Origin: UBA9926 sp913064795
GTDB lineage: Bacteria > Pseudomonadota > Gammaproteobacteria > Pseudomonadales > Azotimanducaceae
Direction of reading: 5' to 3'
DNA length: 64,000 bases
NCBI GenBank assembly: GCA_045560765.1
Contig: JBJKZD010000006.1
Location: 112,619-176,618, forward strand
Under the pieces are notes generated by a model. That model had not been told where the DNA came from. It did no database searches and saw only the letters and a program-made list of their open reading frames with translations. A program made the translations under genes and the position numbers. Below are positions 27,702 to 37,076 of this stretch, piece after piece; positions within the stretch are counted from its first letter, which is position 1, and each line of letters begins with the position of its first letter.

Positions 27702-28874
27702 ATGCCAATTTCTTCCAAAGACACACCGCCCCCAAACGAAAATATCGCGTCAAAACAGACCTACCCTGAGGATCAAATCCATTCCAGCTTAACCGCCAAT
27801 CACTATTTGAGCGCTGATATTTATCAAAAGGAATTAGCCAGAATCTGGCGACGCCATTGGATCTATGTGGGACGTGCGGATGAACTCAAGAGCCCTGGAG
27901 ACTTCAAAGTATTGCGAATTGCCGAACGCGAAATACTCTTGGTGTTAGACCGCTCGCATAAGATTGGGGCTTTTTATAATGCCTGCAGCCATCGAGGCTC
28001 AGTGCTCTGCGAAGCAGAATCAGGGCAGCTTAAATCCGGCAGAATCATTTGCCCCTACCACCAATGGTCTTATGGCCTGACTGGCGAGCTTCTGTCGACA
28101 CCCAGAATCGAGCTTGGCTCCCAGGCCACCTCGCTCGGTCTCGATAGAGTCTTGCTGACAGAATGGGCAGGAAACCTCTACTTAAACCTCGATCAAACCT
28201 CTGATTTAACGATCTCTGACGCAATGATTCCAGGCCCAACAACACTCAACAACTGGCCCCTATCAACATTAAAGGTGCGCCACCGGATGCAGTTTGACAT
28301 TCGATGTAATTGGAAGATTTTCTGGGAGAACTATCTTGAATGCTACCATTGCCCGGGGATTCATCCCGAGCTATGCAGAATTGTGCCGCTGTATCAGGCG
28401 GGGCTCGCCACCGATCACCTTAAGTCAGGGTTTAAAGGCGAGGACCGCGTCGCAAGCGGCGTAGAATCCTGGACCGAAACCGGGCGCGCCATTGCACCGA
28501 CCTTAGAGGGACTCTCTAAAGCTGAAGTTAAGGCTGGTCACACCTTCTTAGAGATCTACCCCAATCAGTATATCGTTGCGCATCCAGACTATGTCCGCCA
28601 AGTCTCCATTCTCCCTAGCGCGCCAGGGGTCACACGGGTGACCGCGGAATGGCTCTTCGCACCGGATGTTTTGGAAAACCCGTCCTTTGACCCTGCGCCA
28701 GCCATCGAATTTTGTGAGCGCCTACTGCATCAAGACGCTCGAGTGAGCGAACTCAATCAACGGGGCCTTGCGGCCAAGCCGCACCATCAGGGGGTGCTCA
28801 TTGATCTAGAATCCGATGTTTGGGATTTTCATGAATATTATCGAACTTGGATGAAGGATACAGACGCCGATTGA
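27702..28874 (+). CDS. Second Rieske non-haem iron oxygenase alpha subunit
   Basis: 390 residues. Rieske ligands CSH (Cys95, His97) and CPYH (Cys117, His120), 19 residues apart. Mononuclear iron motif ENYLECYHCPGIH with Glu213, His216 and His221: as in the first Rieske protein, Glu replaces the bridging Asp. It is a distinct paralogue, not a duplicate: spacing and the C-terminal half differ. It stands alone on the plus strand, convergent with two aminotransferase genes (stop-to-stop gap 8 nt). Electron-transfer partner not in the window. The CntA/GbcA-like motif suggests a quaternary amine or similar substrate. Confidence 0.92.
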   Translation: MPISSKDTPPPNENIASKQTYPEDQIHSSLTANHYLSADIYQKELARIWRRHWIYVGRADELKSPGDFKVLRIAEREILLVLDRSHKIGAFYNACSHRGSVLCEAESGQLKSGRIICPYHQWSYGLTGELLSTPRIELGSQATSLGLDRVLLTEWAGNLYLNLDQTSDLTISDAMIPGPTTLNNWPLSTLKVRHRMQFDIRCNWKIFWENYLECYHCPGIHPELCRIVPLYQAGLATDHLKSGFKGEDRVASGVESWTETGRAIAPTLEGLSKAEVKAGHTFLEIYPNQYIVAHPDYVRQVSILPSAPGVTRVTAEWLFAPDVLENPSFDPAPAIEFCERLLHQDARVSELNQRGLAAKPHHQGVLIDLESDVWDFHEYYRTWMKDTDAD

Positions 28875-28882
28875 TTAACCCC

Positions 28883-30274
28883 TTAAAAGCCGACGTTGCC
28901 GTTTGGCATCGCGGGATAATCGCCAACCGTCGGGCCAGATCTTGAGACCGAATCAATGGCCTCCTCCATTCGTGCAAGACCTGCTTTTAAGACCTCTGGC
29001 GCCATAGTCAGCGCTGGGTAGAGTCTGACCTGGGGCTCGAAGTCGCAAAGCGCCCATACCCCTCGTCTCAACATCTCATCCCGCACAGAGCGCGCTAGCA
29101 AAACACCCGTCTCCTCGTCTTCGCCAAACCCGACGCCAAGGAGCAAGCCAAGACCGCGAACCTCGGAGACAATGTCATATTGGGCAGCCCAATCCGACAT
29201 CGTTACCTCTGCGATTTCGCCCAATGTCTGGGCATGGCTCATGACATCGTCCCGGGCAATGATCTCTAGGGTTTTGAGCGCTGCGGCGCAGCCAGCCGGC
29301 GTCCCAGCAAAGGTGCTCCCGCCGGTTGCCCGAGGATTGTCTCCTAGAATGTCATCACGCGCAGCAAACCCGGCAAAAGCCTCGATACCGCCGGACAAAT
29401 GTTTACCCACCACCATCAAATCGGGCGTAACGCCAGCATGCTCAACGGCCCAGAATCGGCCCGTCCGACCCACCCCCGTCAGCACCTCATCGGCAATCAT
29501 CAACCAATCCTGACGGTCACAAATAGCCCGTATGCCTTGAAGGAACGCTGGATCGGGAATCCAATTACCGCCCTCTGCAAGTGCGGGTTCAATCAGAACC
29601 GCCGCAATATTATCCGAGGCCATCACTTGCTGCGGGATATAATGCTCTAGATACCACAAACAATACGCCTGATATTGAGCATGGCTTAGCCCTGGCGGTA
29701 AGCGTGTTGAATGGGGAAACGGTGCCCGAATCACTCCACCCGACCAAGCCTCGAGTCCAACATAATTGTCGCTGTTGTAGGCGCTGATCAATTTAGTGCC
29801 CAAACCCTCACCATGAAAGCTCGATGCAAACGCGATGATGGTCCTGCGCCCAGTGTGACACAGCGCAGCATGAACAGCCGATTCCACAGCTTCGGTTCCA
29901 GAGACTTCGAAGCTAAACCGTGGCAGGGCACGCCCTGGCATTGTCTCTGCGAGTGCCTCCGCCACAGGAACCCGGAGCGGATGCTCCCAGTGGAACCCGT
30001 AACGCCTTTGGGCTGCCTGAACGACCTCTAAAATCTCTGGGTGGCAGTTCCCGAGCGGATTCGTGGCCCAACCATTTTGAAAATCGATGATCTCACGGCC
30101 TTCAAGATCATAAACAAAGTCACCTTCTGCACGATCGATAATCAGCTGCATCGGTGGCTTAAAACCTAGCTCTACGCTCTTTTTCGCGCGAATCGCATAC
30201 CCTTGCCCCCCTCGAAACCGTGGCATGCCGCGTTCGAGCAGGGTCTGTGTCGTGGGTCCAATGTCATTTTGCAT
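28883..30274 (-). CDS. Class III PLP-dependent aminotransferase (GSAM-like)
   Basis: 463 residues, fold-type I. Phosphate-binding SGTEA at about residues 125-129, the pyridine-binding Asp262 in IADEVLTGVGR, and the Schiff-base Lys291 in VVGKHLSGG. N-terminal RFRGGQGYAIRAK resembles glutamate-1-semialdehyde mutase and beta-amino-acid aminotransferases more than ornithine enzymes. AGGAG precedes ATG 30274. It follows the next upstream aminotransferase gene with a 9-nt gap, so they form one operon. Two adjacent class III enzymes suggest successive or alternative transamination of omega-amino or beta-amino substrates; the specific substrate is unknown. Confidence 0.92.
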   Translation of the reverse strand: MQNDIGPTTQTLLERGMPRFRGGQGYAIRAKKSVELGFKPPMQLIIDRAEGDFVYDLEGREIIDFQNGWATNPLGNCHPEILEVVQAAQRRYGFHWEHPLRVPVAEALAETMPGRALPRFSFEVSGTEAVESAVHAALCHTGRRTIIAFASSFHGEGLGTKLISAYNSDNYVGLEAWSGGVIRAPFPHSTRLPPGLSHAQYQAYCLWYLEHYIPQQVMASDNIAAVLIEPALAEGGNWIPDPAFLQGIRAICDRQDWLMIADEVLTGVGRTGRFWAVEHAGVTPDLMVVGKHLSGGIEAFAGFAARDDILGDNPRATGGSTFAGTPAGCAAALKTLEIIARDDVMSHAQTLGEIAEVTMSDWAAQYDIVSEVRGLGLLLGVGFGEDEETGVLLARSVRDEMLRRGVWALCDFEPQVRLYPALTMAPEVLKAGLARMEEAIDSVSRSGPTVGDYPAMPNGNVGF

Positions 30275-30283
30275 GACTGGCTC

Positions 30284-31672
30284 CTAGAGACTTTCGTCAG
30301 TGCAGGGATATCGGCGGGAGAGCTCAATCGCGGCGGCTTCAATGCCGGCACGGAACTTCTCAACCAGTTCGTCGATTTGAGCCCGTGTGATGATCAGCGG
30401 TGGTGAAATCACGCAAACGTTAATCAGAGGCCGTACAATCAGACCCCGGGCATAACAGCACTCATCAACCAAATCTCCGAGCGCATAATCTTGATCCAGT
30501 GCACTCCCACTCAAAAGGTCTGCCGGCGGCATCAGATCAATGGCCGCCATCAATCCCTGGCCCCGAACTTCTCGCACCAGGGGTAGCGCCGTAAGGGTAT
30601 TGAGTTGCTCCAGAAAATAGCCTGAGACCCCTCGAACATGTTCGAGAATCTGCTCACGCTCGATAATCTCCCAGACTGCAAGCGCCGCTGAGCAGGACAC
30701 CGGGTTGGCCGACCAGGTGTACCCGGTGGAAAAAATATTGCCGTTGGCGGCAGGTCCTGAAACCTGGTTGAGCAAACCCTCAGAGACCACAAAGCCACCT
30801 AGAGGCAGGTATCCTGACGTCACTCCTTTGGCGAAGATGATCATATCAGGGACAACGCCAAAGACAGGCTCAGATGCGAACCAGTGCCCAAGTCGACCAA
30901 AACCTGTTACCACTTCATCGGCGATGTAGAGGATCCCATAACTTCGGACCACCGCAGCACAGCGTGCGTTGTAGTCAGCAGGTGGAACAATGACGCCACC
31001 CGATCCCAAAACCGGCTCAGCAATCATGCACATAATATTCTCAGGACCCACATCAGCGATGGTTGCCTCGAGCTCTTCAATCAAAAAATCACAAAACTCA
31101 GTCTCTGTTCGACCCGCCAAATCGCCGCCTAGATGCGGCGCTGAGAGAAAATGCACCAGATCTTGCTCGGTATCCATGGAGGACTTATCCCGCTCCTTAC
31201 CGCTGACTGAGGATGAGAGGTAGGTACTGCCATGGTACCCCTGGGATCTTGCCAAGATATGTTTGCGCTCTGGGCAACCCCGAATATTATTCGCCATTTG
31301 GCAAAATCTGAGCGCAGCATCGACCGCGGTCGACCCACCGGTTGTAAAAAATACCCGATTCAGGTCCCCCGGCGCTTCACCAGCGATTTTAGCGGCAAGC
31401 CGCCCTTCACTTTCATGGATGACCGAGAAAGCGCTCGCAAAACCAAGCGTCTTAATCTGATCTGACACGGCATCAGCGATTTCCTGACGCCCATAGCCCA
31501 CCTGCATACACCACATGCCCCCGGGCCCATCTAACAGCTGATGCCCGGTCTCATCATACACATAGACCCCATCGCCGCGGGCCAGTTGGGGCGTTTCTTC
31601 ATCGCTTCCAAGGTTCGGCAGATCCGCCCAAGGATGCAGCAAATGTGTGTTGAACTGTTCACGAACGTTCAT
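30284..31672 (-). CDS. Class III PLP-dependent omega-aminotransferase
   Basis: 462 residues from ATG 31672, preceded by AAGGAA; a longer frame from 31693 lacks a signal. Typical omega-amino-acid:pyruvate aminotransferase features: LLDGPGGMWCMQVGYG near the N-terminus, TTGGSTAVDAALRF, IADEVVTGFGRLG with Asp252, and the PLP-binding Lys282 in FAKGVTSGYLPLGG. It converts an amine or omega-amino acid to an aldehyde or ketone using pyruvate. First gene of the two-aminotransferase operon. Proximity to Rieske and PhyH oxygenases suggests catabolism of a nitrogen-containing compound (inference). Confidence 0.93.
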   Translation of the reverse strand: MNVREQFNTHLLHPWADLPNLGSDEETPQLARGDGVYVYDETGHQLLDGPGGMWCMQVGYGRQEIADAVSDQIKTLGFASAFSVIHESEGRLAAKIAGEAPGDLNRVFFTTGGSTAVDAALRFCQMANNIRGCPERKHILARSQGYHGSTYLSSSVSGKERDKSSMDTEQDLVHFLSAPHLGGDLAGRTETEFCDFLIEELEATIADVGPENIMCMIAEPVLGSGGVIVPPADYNARCAAVVRSYGILYIADEVVTGFGRLGHWFASEPVFGVVPDMIIFAKGVTSGYLPLGGFVVSEGLLNQVSGPAANGNIFSTGYTWSANPVSCSAALAVWEIIEREQILEHVRGVSGYFLEQLNTLTALPLVREVRGQGLMAAIDLMPPADLLSGSALDQDYALGDLVDECCYARGLIVRPLINVCVISPPLIITRAQIDELVEKFRAGIEAAAIELSRRYPCTDESL

Positions 31673-32038
31673 AATCTTCCTTTTCCCCTCCACTTCATGC
31701 TGTTAATCATCATTCTCGGCTCCAATGAATGCTTTGATCGGTCCTTTGAACAGCTGCCTGACAATATGCTCTATCTCGGCGCCTCATGTTCGAGTGTACT
31801 CCGCCTATCGAAGCCCCTCTCAGAACACCTGCAAACCCAGTACTGAGATACGATCGATTAGCCGCCGAAGCTCCTCCTTCGCATTGACGGCACCGATTAA
31901 TCGAATACTACCATGGCCCAAGCTAGGACCCTGAGCGCGCTGATCGATGGATTGGGCACCTCAACTAAGCCCCGATCAGATCAATCGTTTCTAGTCGATT
32001 TGAGACGGCCTATTCGATAGCAATGGCATCGGGGTTGT
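31673..32038. other. Gene-free stretch between aminotransferase and transporter genes
   Basis: About 365 bases. Frames that cross it on the plus strand lack protein-like composition. It should hold the promoter of the aminotransferase operon and the 3' end of the transporter transcript; no clear terminator or repeat was seen. Confidence 0.5.
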
Positions 32039-33502
32039 TTACCCTTCAGATTGTTTTGCCCGATACCTCTCGTCTAGTTGCGCTCGGATATCGGCGTGGA
32101 CTGCCTCGGTAATATTTAAACGCGTGACCAATGCGATAGGGATCAAATAGAGCAGTGGCAGTAGTACACCCACAACCAGTCCAAGTCTGAAGATTATGTT
32201 CTCCGGAACCATATCGGGCGCTGTCTGAAGCGGAAACTCGATTAAGGTGATGATCAACCCCCCTAGGACAATTCCCACGCCACTCACCGCTTTACCCGAG
32301 AAAGATAAGGCAGCATTGAACATCCCCTCTTGGCGATAGCCCGTTTCGAGCTCATGCTGATCCAAAACGTCTGCTAGGAGAGATGCGGAAATCACGCCCT
32401 GAACCACAGCGATGGCAACCGCGACTACCCCCATCGAAACCAAAATCACCAGTAGCAGCGGATCGCCGTTCTGCGGCAACACATCTAAAAACCGGAGGTT
32501 GATCAAGATAATCCCGTCCACTAGGGAGATCAGCGCGCAAAGTAAGATGATTTGTTTTTTCTCCCAGCGCCTCTGAATCAAAGCAATTAGAGGAAAAGCG
32601 ATCACCGCGCCCACGGCGGACAACGAAAACCAACGCAAGTCATCCGTATCAAAGCCCCAAAAAAAGGTATTCATATAGAGGCCTAAATTGGTCGTTGTAC
32701 CACCGATGGCTGAGATCATAATGACAATCACGAAGATCAACGCAAACTGCCCGTTTTTAAGCGCTCTGATTAAGTCCTGAAAAATCAGACGAAGGCTGAA
32801 CGCTGCTGGGGCTGATGCATGTTGTCTTAAAAAAGGGACCTCCCTTAAAGTAAGCAGACCTGTCGCGAGCGCGCCGCCTGTCAACAATAAGGCCGCCGCC
32901 AGACCCACCATGGGATAAGCATCAATGTTCATCTGACCGACCGGATAGGCTTCGGTACTGGGCAACAACATGGAATATACGAAGAGCGGGAATCCAACGC
33001 CGATCGCCCATCCAACCGCATAGCGATGTGCCATCACCGATGTCCGTTCATGATAGTCATCAGACAGTTCCGAGGCGATCGCCGCCCAAGGCACAAAATA
33101 AAGCGTCATCATCCCTCGGGTTAACACCAGACACAGCAGTAACCAAGCAGCAAGCCAACTATCGGAGAGACCTGCCGGCGGGGTAAAAATCAGATAAATT
33201 CCCAAGCCTAGGGGTAGCGCTGCCGCAAGCATCAGCGGGTGACGCCTCCCCCAGCGGGTACGAAGATTATCTGAGAAGGCGCCGATCAACGGATCGGTGA
33301 TCGCATCAAAAATCATCGCAATCGCAAGGATCACTGACACTAAAAAAGCGTCAAGACCCAAGAGCTGACTATAATAGAAGAGCGCGAACGTATTGAGGAC
33401 CCAATTTTTGACCGTATCAGGGATCGCGCCCAGCCCCTGAGACAGCTTGGCGCTGAAAGACAACGGCTTTGAACGAGTCGTTCGCGAATAAACTGGTGTC
33501 AT
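32039..33502 (-). CDS. GPH-type MFS transporter (sugar/cation symporter family)
   Basis: 487 residues with 12 hydrophobic helices. The N-terminal KLSQGLGAIPDTVKNWVLNTFALFYYSQ split over the first helix, then FDAITDPLIGAFSDNLRTRWGRRHP after helix 2, is the hallmark of the glycoside-pentoside-hexuronide:cation symporter (MelB-like) family; the Asp residues in DAITDPLIG are the cation site. GGGAG precedes ATG 33502. Marine homologues occur beside catabolic clusters, but the substrate is unknown. It lies downstream of the broken outer-membrane gene on the same strand; the two could be an outer/inner membrane uptake pair. Confidence 0.92.
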   Translation of the reverse strand: MTPVYSRTTRSKPLSFSAKLSQGLGAIPDTVKNWVLNTFALFYYSQLLGLDAFLVSVILAIAMIFDAITDPLIGAFSDNLRTRWGRRHPLMLAAALPLGLGIYLIFTPPAGLSDSWLAAWLLLCLVLTRGMMTLYFVPWAAIASELSDDYHERTSVMAHRYAVGWAIGVGFPLFVYSMLLPSTEAYPVGQMNIDAYPMVGLAAALLLTGGALATGLLTLREVPFLRQHASAPAAFSLRLIFQDLIRALKNGQFALIFVIVIMISAIGGTTTNLGLYMNTFFWGFDTDDLRWFSLSAVGAVIAFPLIALIQRRWEKKQIILLCALISLVDGIILINLRFLDVLPQNGDPLLLVILVSMGVVAVAIAVVQGVISASLLADVLDQHELETGYRQEGMFNAALSFSGKAVSGVGIVLGGLIITLIEFPLQTAPDMVPENIIFRLGLVVGVLLPLLYLIPIALVTRLNITEAVHADIRAQLDERYRAKQSEG

Positions 33503-33663
33503 TGTGCTCCCTAATGACCTCGAACTACCTCAAACGGGCAAGGACAGACCTTACCTAACCACCTGAAGAAGATTCCTGAGGAATTAGCTAATCAAATTCC
33601 AAGTCAACCATTCTTAGACTCTAATGATTCACGAATCCATGATCAGCGCCTAATCTATGCCGG

Positions 33664-34757
33664 TTAGAAGGAAAAAACCAGACCTGTTGAAATTTGACCG
33701 TAGGGGTGCTCGAAAAACTTAGCCGTGCGCTGGTTGTACAGCATTGAATCTATCCCTAACAGGTAGCGCTGAGTCAAAGTCCCCCGGAGGTAGGCGGTGA
33801 CCTGGGGAGAAGGCATGAACCAGATTCCAGCGTTCCAGACCCAATCGGAATCAAAATCTGCACCACCCGCGGATTTCTCAAAATTATTGCGACTGGCGCT
33901 TAAAAAACCAATCGTATTAGACACCATCCAATGCTCACTCGGCGACCAATTGACCCCAAGATCGTATCGAATAACGCGCTCGGTCCAGCGCGTCGACTGA
34001 GGGAACGTCTGCCTCAACCGATCGATGGTATCGCCAAGACGCTCGCCGTTAATTCGAACACCCAATAAAAACGGATCTTCAATCGTCAAAATTGTTGCAT
34101 CCACCTTTGCTGAAACCTCAGAGGAGCAATATCGCAGAGTGTGCTGCAGCGACCATCGATCGGAAACTGATCGATTTATCGAAAACCCAACGAACCAACG
34201 AGTCTCATCGGCTGAGGTCACCGCCGCGGGTTCAACGAGGCCGGTTTGAGCATCCTGAAACGTGAAATCAGCCGCCTCGCAGCGCCCAACCGTGATACCC
34301 GAATACTCATAACATTTAATGTTCAGGGCATCTTGTGATCTTTCTGCATACCCAAAAATAACCTGAGCATCTCGCCCTAGAATCTCTCCCAACTGTCATT
34401 GAACAGGCCCGGAATTACCAACAACGTCGGACGATATCCTGAAGGGCTCACGATCTCTTGAGGTCGTCGCTGAGGCGGCCTCGCGCTCATAGGGCACCAT
34501 CAGCTCTGGCGTCAGTTTAACTGAAACCGAGCCATAGAGAGAGCTCGCTTGTTCGGGTTTGAACGTACTTTCCAATTTTTCGGAATAATTGAAGACATCC
34601 AGAGACTCAGAAAAATAGGTGTAATCCATTGACACGTACCCGCGCTCAATGTCCAGCATTTGAAAAGTCGACAAAAATAGTCATGTTTTGCGAAAACCGA
34701 ACACTGAACAGCCATGATGCCTATCCCGGCAAAACCCTTGATCCAGCTCTTAGCCAT
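33664..34757 (-). pseudogene. Outer-membrane beta-barrel protein gene with a frameshift and an in-frame stop
   Basis: Joined product about 364 residues: signal peptide (MAKSWIKGFAGIGIMAVQCSVFA), then amphipathic strands and a C-terminal FEHPYGQISTGLVFSF ending in Phe, as in barrel proteins. ATG 34757 is preceded by AGGAAGAG. Two lesions: at 34673-34677 a T-run (minus strand) seems one base short, since HDYF must pass to STFQMLDIERG; and at 34396-34398 a TGA interrupts GPVQ/QLGEILGRDAQ in the same frame. A nonsense codon together with a frameshift makes true decay more likely here than in the other broken genes. Family not recognised. The flanking transporter is intact. Confidence 0.75.
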
Positions 34758-35066
34758 CAACCGGCTCTTCCTCTTCTAATCTCACACCATCTTATCCATA
34801 GCGAGCGCATCATTCACTCATAAGAAAGGGGCTTTCGCCCCTTTCTTATGGTTCCCATTCGAAGAACGATCATCAACGAATATTGACTGGGTCCTTAGCA
34901 ATCCATCAAGGCCTATTGGTCACATCGATTTAAAGGGCAGACAACGCCGCTACGCGATGGCTGCGAGGAGTTGCCTCTCCTCGAGGAAGCACCTAAAGTG
35001 AAGCGCATGCAGTTTTTAAAAAAGCGCACCCAAAGTACTCAATAAGAGCAAGAGAAGGAGCGTTAT
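34758..35066. other. Divergent gene-free stretch with two hairpins
   Basis: About 310 bases between the outer-membrane pseudogene and the second PhyH gene, which point away from each other. It contains the perfect 14-bp hairpin listed next and a second one, CGAGGAG/CTCCTCG, at 34964-34983 (7 bp, 6-nt loop). No gene seen. Confidence 0.55.
34819..34850. terminator. Perfect symmetrical hairpin, possible bidirectional terminator
   Basis: CATAAGAAAGGGGC, loop TTTC, GCCCCTTTCTTATG: 14 perfect base pairs with A- and T-rich outer ends, the form of a bidirectional rho-independent terminator. No gene reads into it from either side in the present arrangement. Confidence 0.6.
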
Positions 35067-35978
35067 ATGTCTGCTCAATTGGCAACGATCCAAGCAGAAG
35101 ACCGGCTCCGGCTCCACCGGGATGGCGCGGTGCTTCTCAAAAACGTGATTGCACCATCCATGCTCGGTATCCTGGAGGAAGGCCTCGAGTATATTGAATC
35201 CAATCCAGACGGGATGTCCGCGGGGGTTGGTTTGCCACTGCGCATTGATCAATTTCCAGCCCGTCATGTGCCCGCGATACAGACCTTTATTGATCAATCT
35301 CCGATTGCGGAGCTTGTTGGCAGCGCCCTTGAAGCGCCAATCACTTTTTACATGGACCAAACCTTCTATAAGCCCGCAGGCATTATGATGCCCTCCGCTT
35401 GGCATCAAGATACCTGCTACTACAATGTCTCAGGACACCAACTCATCCGCGCCTGGGTTTGCGTAGACCCCGTCCCTCGCTCAGCGAGCCTTGAGGTGGT
35501 CCGAGGTTCTCATCTTTGGAACGTGACTTATCGTCCTCCGGTGGGCATGGACCCGAATGCAGACCCCGACGGCGCGGCCGAGTTACAAGCCCGTTTCGAA
35601 CGCGGGGAGCGGCTCATTGGACCTGAGGCGTACGAGCAGTGGACCTACTTTGATTCTTTTCTTGATCCAAGCCTTCCTGAGCTTCCTGGAATCGAAGCTG
35701 CAAGAGACTCATTCGATATCCTCGGTTGGGAGTATGAGCCAGGAGATGTCATTTTATTTCATGGCCATGTGCTACATTCTGCCCGCGGAGGCACACACCT
35801 GCCCCATCCCAGGCGAGCACACGCGTCGTTATGGGCGGGACCAGATGTTCACTATCTGCGCAGACGAAGCCAGGCAATCCCTGATCCCATTGGTCTTTAT
35901 GAACTAGACCCCGCGGATGGACAGTATCTCTCGGAGTTCCCTGAGGTCTTTCCCACCGCATGGGCACCCAAATCCTGA
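35067..35978 (+). CDS. Second phytanoyl-CoA dioxygenase (PhyH) family protein
   Basis: 303 residues. HxD in SAWHQDTCYY (His113, Asp115), distal His237 in FHGHVLHSARGG, and a later Arg-rich segment HPRRAHASLWAG that includes the 2-oxoglutarate Arg. The segment ASLEVVRGSH is typical. AAGGAG lies well placed before ATG 35067. Differs clearly from the PhyH protein at 25420-26466. Homologues hydroxylate small polar molecules or lipids; substrate unknown. Monocistronic as far as visible. Confidence 0.92.
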   Translation: MSAQLATIQAEDRLRLHRDGAVLLKNVIAPSMLGILEEGLEYIESNPDGMSAGVGLPLRIDQFPARHVPAIQTFIDQSPIAELVGSALEAPITFYMDQTFYKPAGIMMPSAWHQDTCYYNVSGHQLIRAWVCVDPVPRSASLEVVRGSHLWNVTYRPPVGMDPNADPDGAAELQARFERGERLIGPEAYEQWTYFDSFLDPSLPELPGIEAARDSFDILGWEYEPGDVILFHGHVLHSARGGTHLPHPRRAHASLWAGPDVHYLRRRSQAIPDPIGLYELDPADGQYLSEFPEVFPTAWAPKS

Positions 35979-36462
35979 TCCAAACGATGAACTGGCAAAA
36001 TCTAAAAGTCTGGAACCGACAGCAGTATAATGGGCTGTGAGGACGACAACTAAAAGCTGATCGTAGTCAGCGCCAGTACCCTGCCCATCAAAGATGGATA
36101 GAAGGGCGCTAAATCATTCATTTAACCCTAAACAACTCCATCGCTGGTCTTCAGTGGCTACAAAACAAGCTAAAGGCTAGAACGCCTTCGACGCCGGTAC
36201 TAGAACGACAGACCTTCGTGCCAAAGCGCCTTTTGATCAAAACAACCCTTAATCAAAGCAGCCTTAAGTCAAAACACGCTTTATCCACAGCACCTTATGC
36301 ACAGTATCGATCAATCAGGCTGGTGGCGTTCGCTGCCAAACATGACTTTGTTGAAACACGAAACCCCAGTAAAGCCACAACCGCAACAATCAGCTCTCCG
36401 CCGTCAGCATCCCAGACACCCTGAGCCACTCATTGATTCGCATTGCGGGTCTGCCAACGCAA
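35979..36462. other. Gene-free stretch, nothing recognised
   Basis: About 480 bases between convergent genes. Short frames here have no ribosome-binding site or family likeness, and no RNA gene or strong terminator was recognised. CATTGCG and CGCAATC near 36438-36466 form a weak inverted repeat at the end of the small secreted protein gene. Confidence 0.45.
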
Positions 36463-36864
36463 TCATTGATTGATCGGTGTACTGGAGGCAGCTCCGGACT
36501 GTTCCGCTCGCGCGCTCAGAGCTTCACGCACAAAACCGAGCATTCGATCATCTTCCTCGGAGTGCGGATTATTGGATTCTCCGTAGGTCTCAACAAAGCG
36601 GTTTAAAGCGAGGGTAATCAGGGCCGGATCTGATTGACCTTCTGCAAAATCCTTGACCTTTTGATACGCCGCGAGCATACCTTCTTGATATTCACTCCAA
36701 GCCGCTTTGTTTTTTTGCGAGGCCGATGCGCGTTGTTCCAGGTCGGTCAGATCAAAGCTGGGCAAATCCGATGGTGGAAACAGAGGCTCTGAGGCATTGA
36801 GGTTGGTTGCTGCACCTAGGCCGAGGGCTCCTATCAAAATTAAAATCGCTAATTGCATTTTCAT
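36463..36864 (-). CDS. Small periplasmic protein of unknown function
   Basis: 133 residues from the ATG at 36864, with AAGG 9 nt upstream; an ATG three codons earlier at 36873 is also possible. Signal peptide MKMQLAILILIGALGLGAATNLNA. The mature part is Ala/Glu/Gln-rich and mostly helical (AAWSEYQEGMLAAYQKVKDF), without Cys. No family recognised. Stands alone. Composition and the clean signal peptide support a real gene. Confidence 0.65.
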   Translation of the reverse strand: MKMQLAILILIGALGLGAATNLNASEPLFPPSDLPSFDLTDLEQRASASQKNKAAWSEYQEGMLAAYQKVKDFAEGQSDPALITLALNRFVETYGESNNPHSEEDDRMLGFVREALSARAEQSGAASSTPINQ

Positions 36865-37076
36865 CTCTCGCATCCTTTTACTCGCTGATTGCAGGTTAGC
36901 TCGCTTACCTACAACCGTAAACCTCTGCCGGATCGAAGCAGTCCTGCCCCCTCAGGGCATCAAGACACTATTCAAGCCAGAATCACTCAAACCGCACCAG
37001 TTAAAGAACTACAACATGAATCACGGCTCAAAAAACACAATTCATACCGCTCCGAATCGCGAAAGCGATCTTGCAG

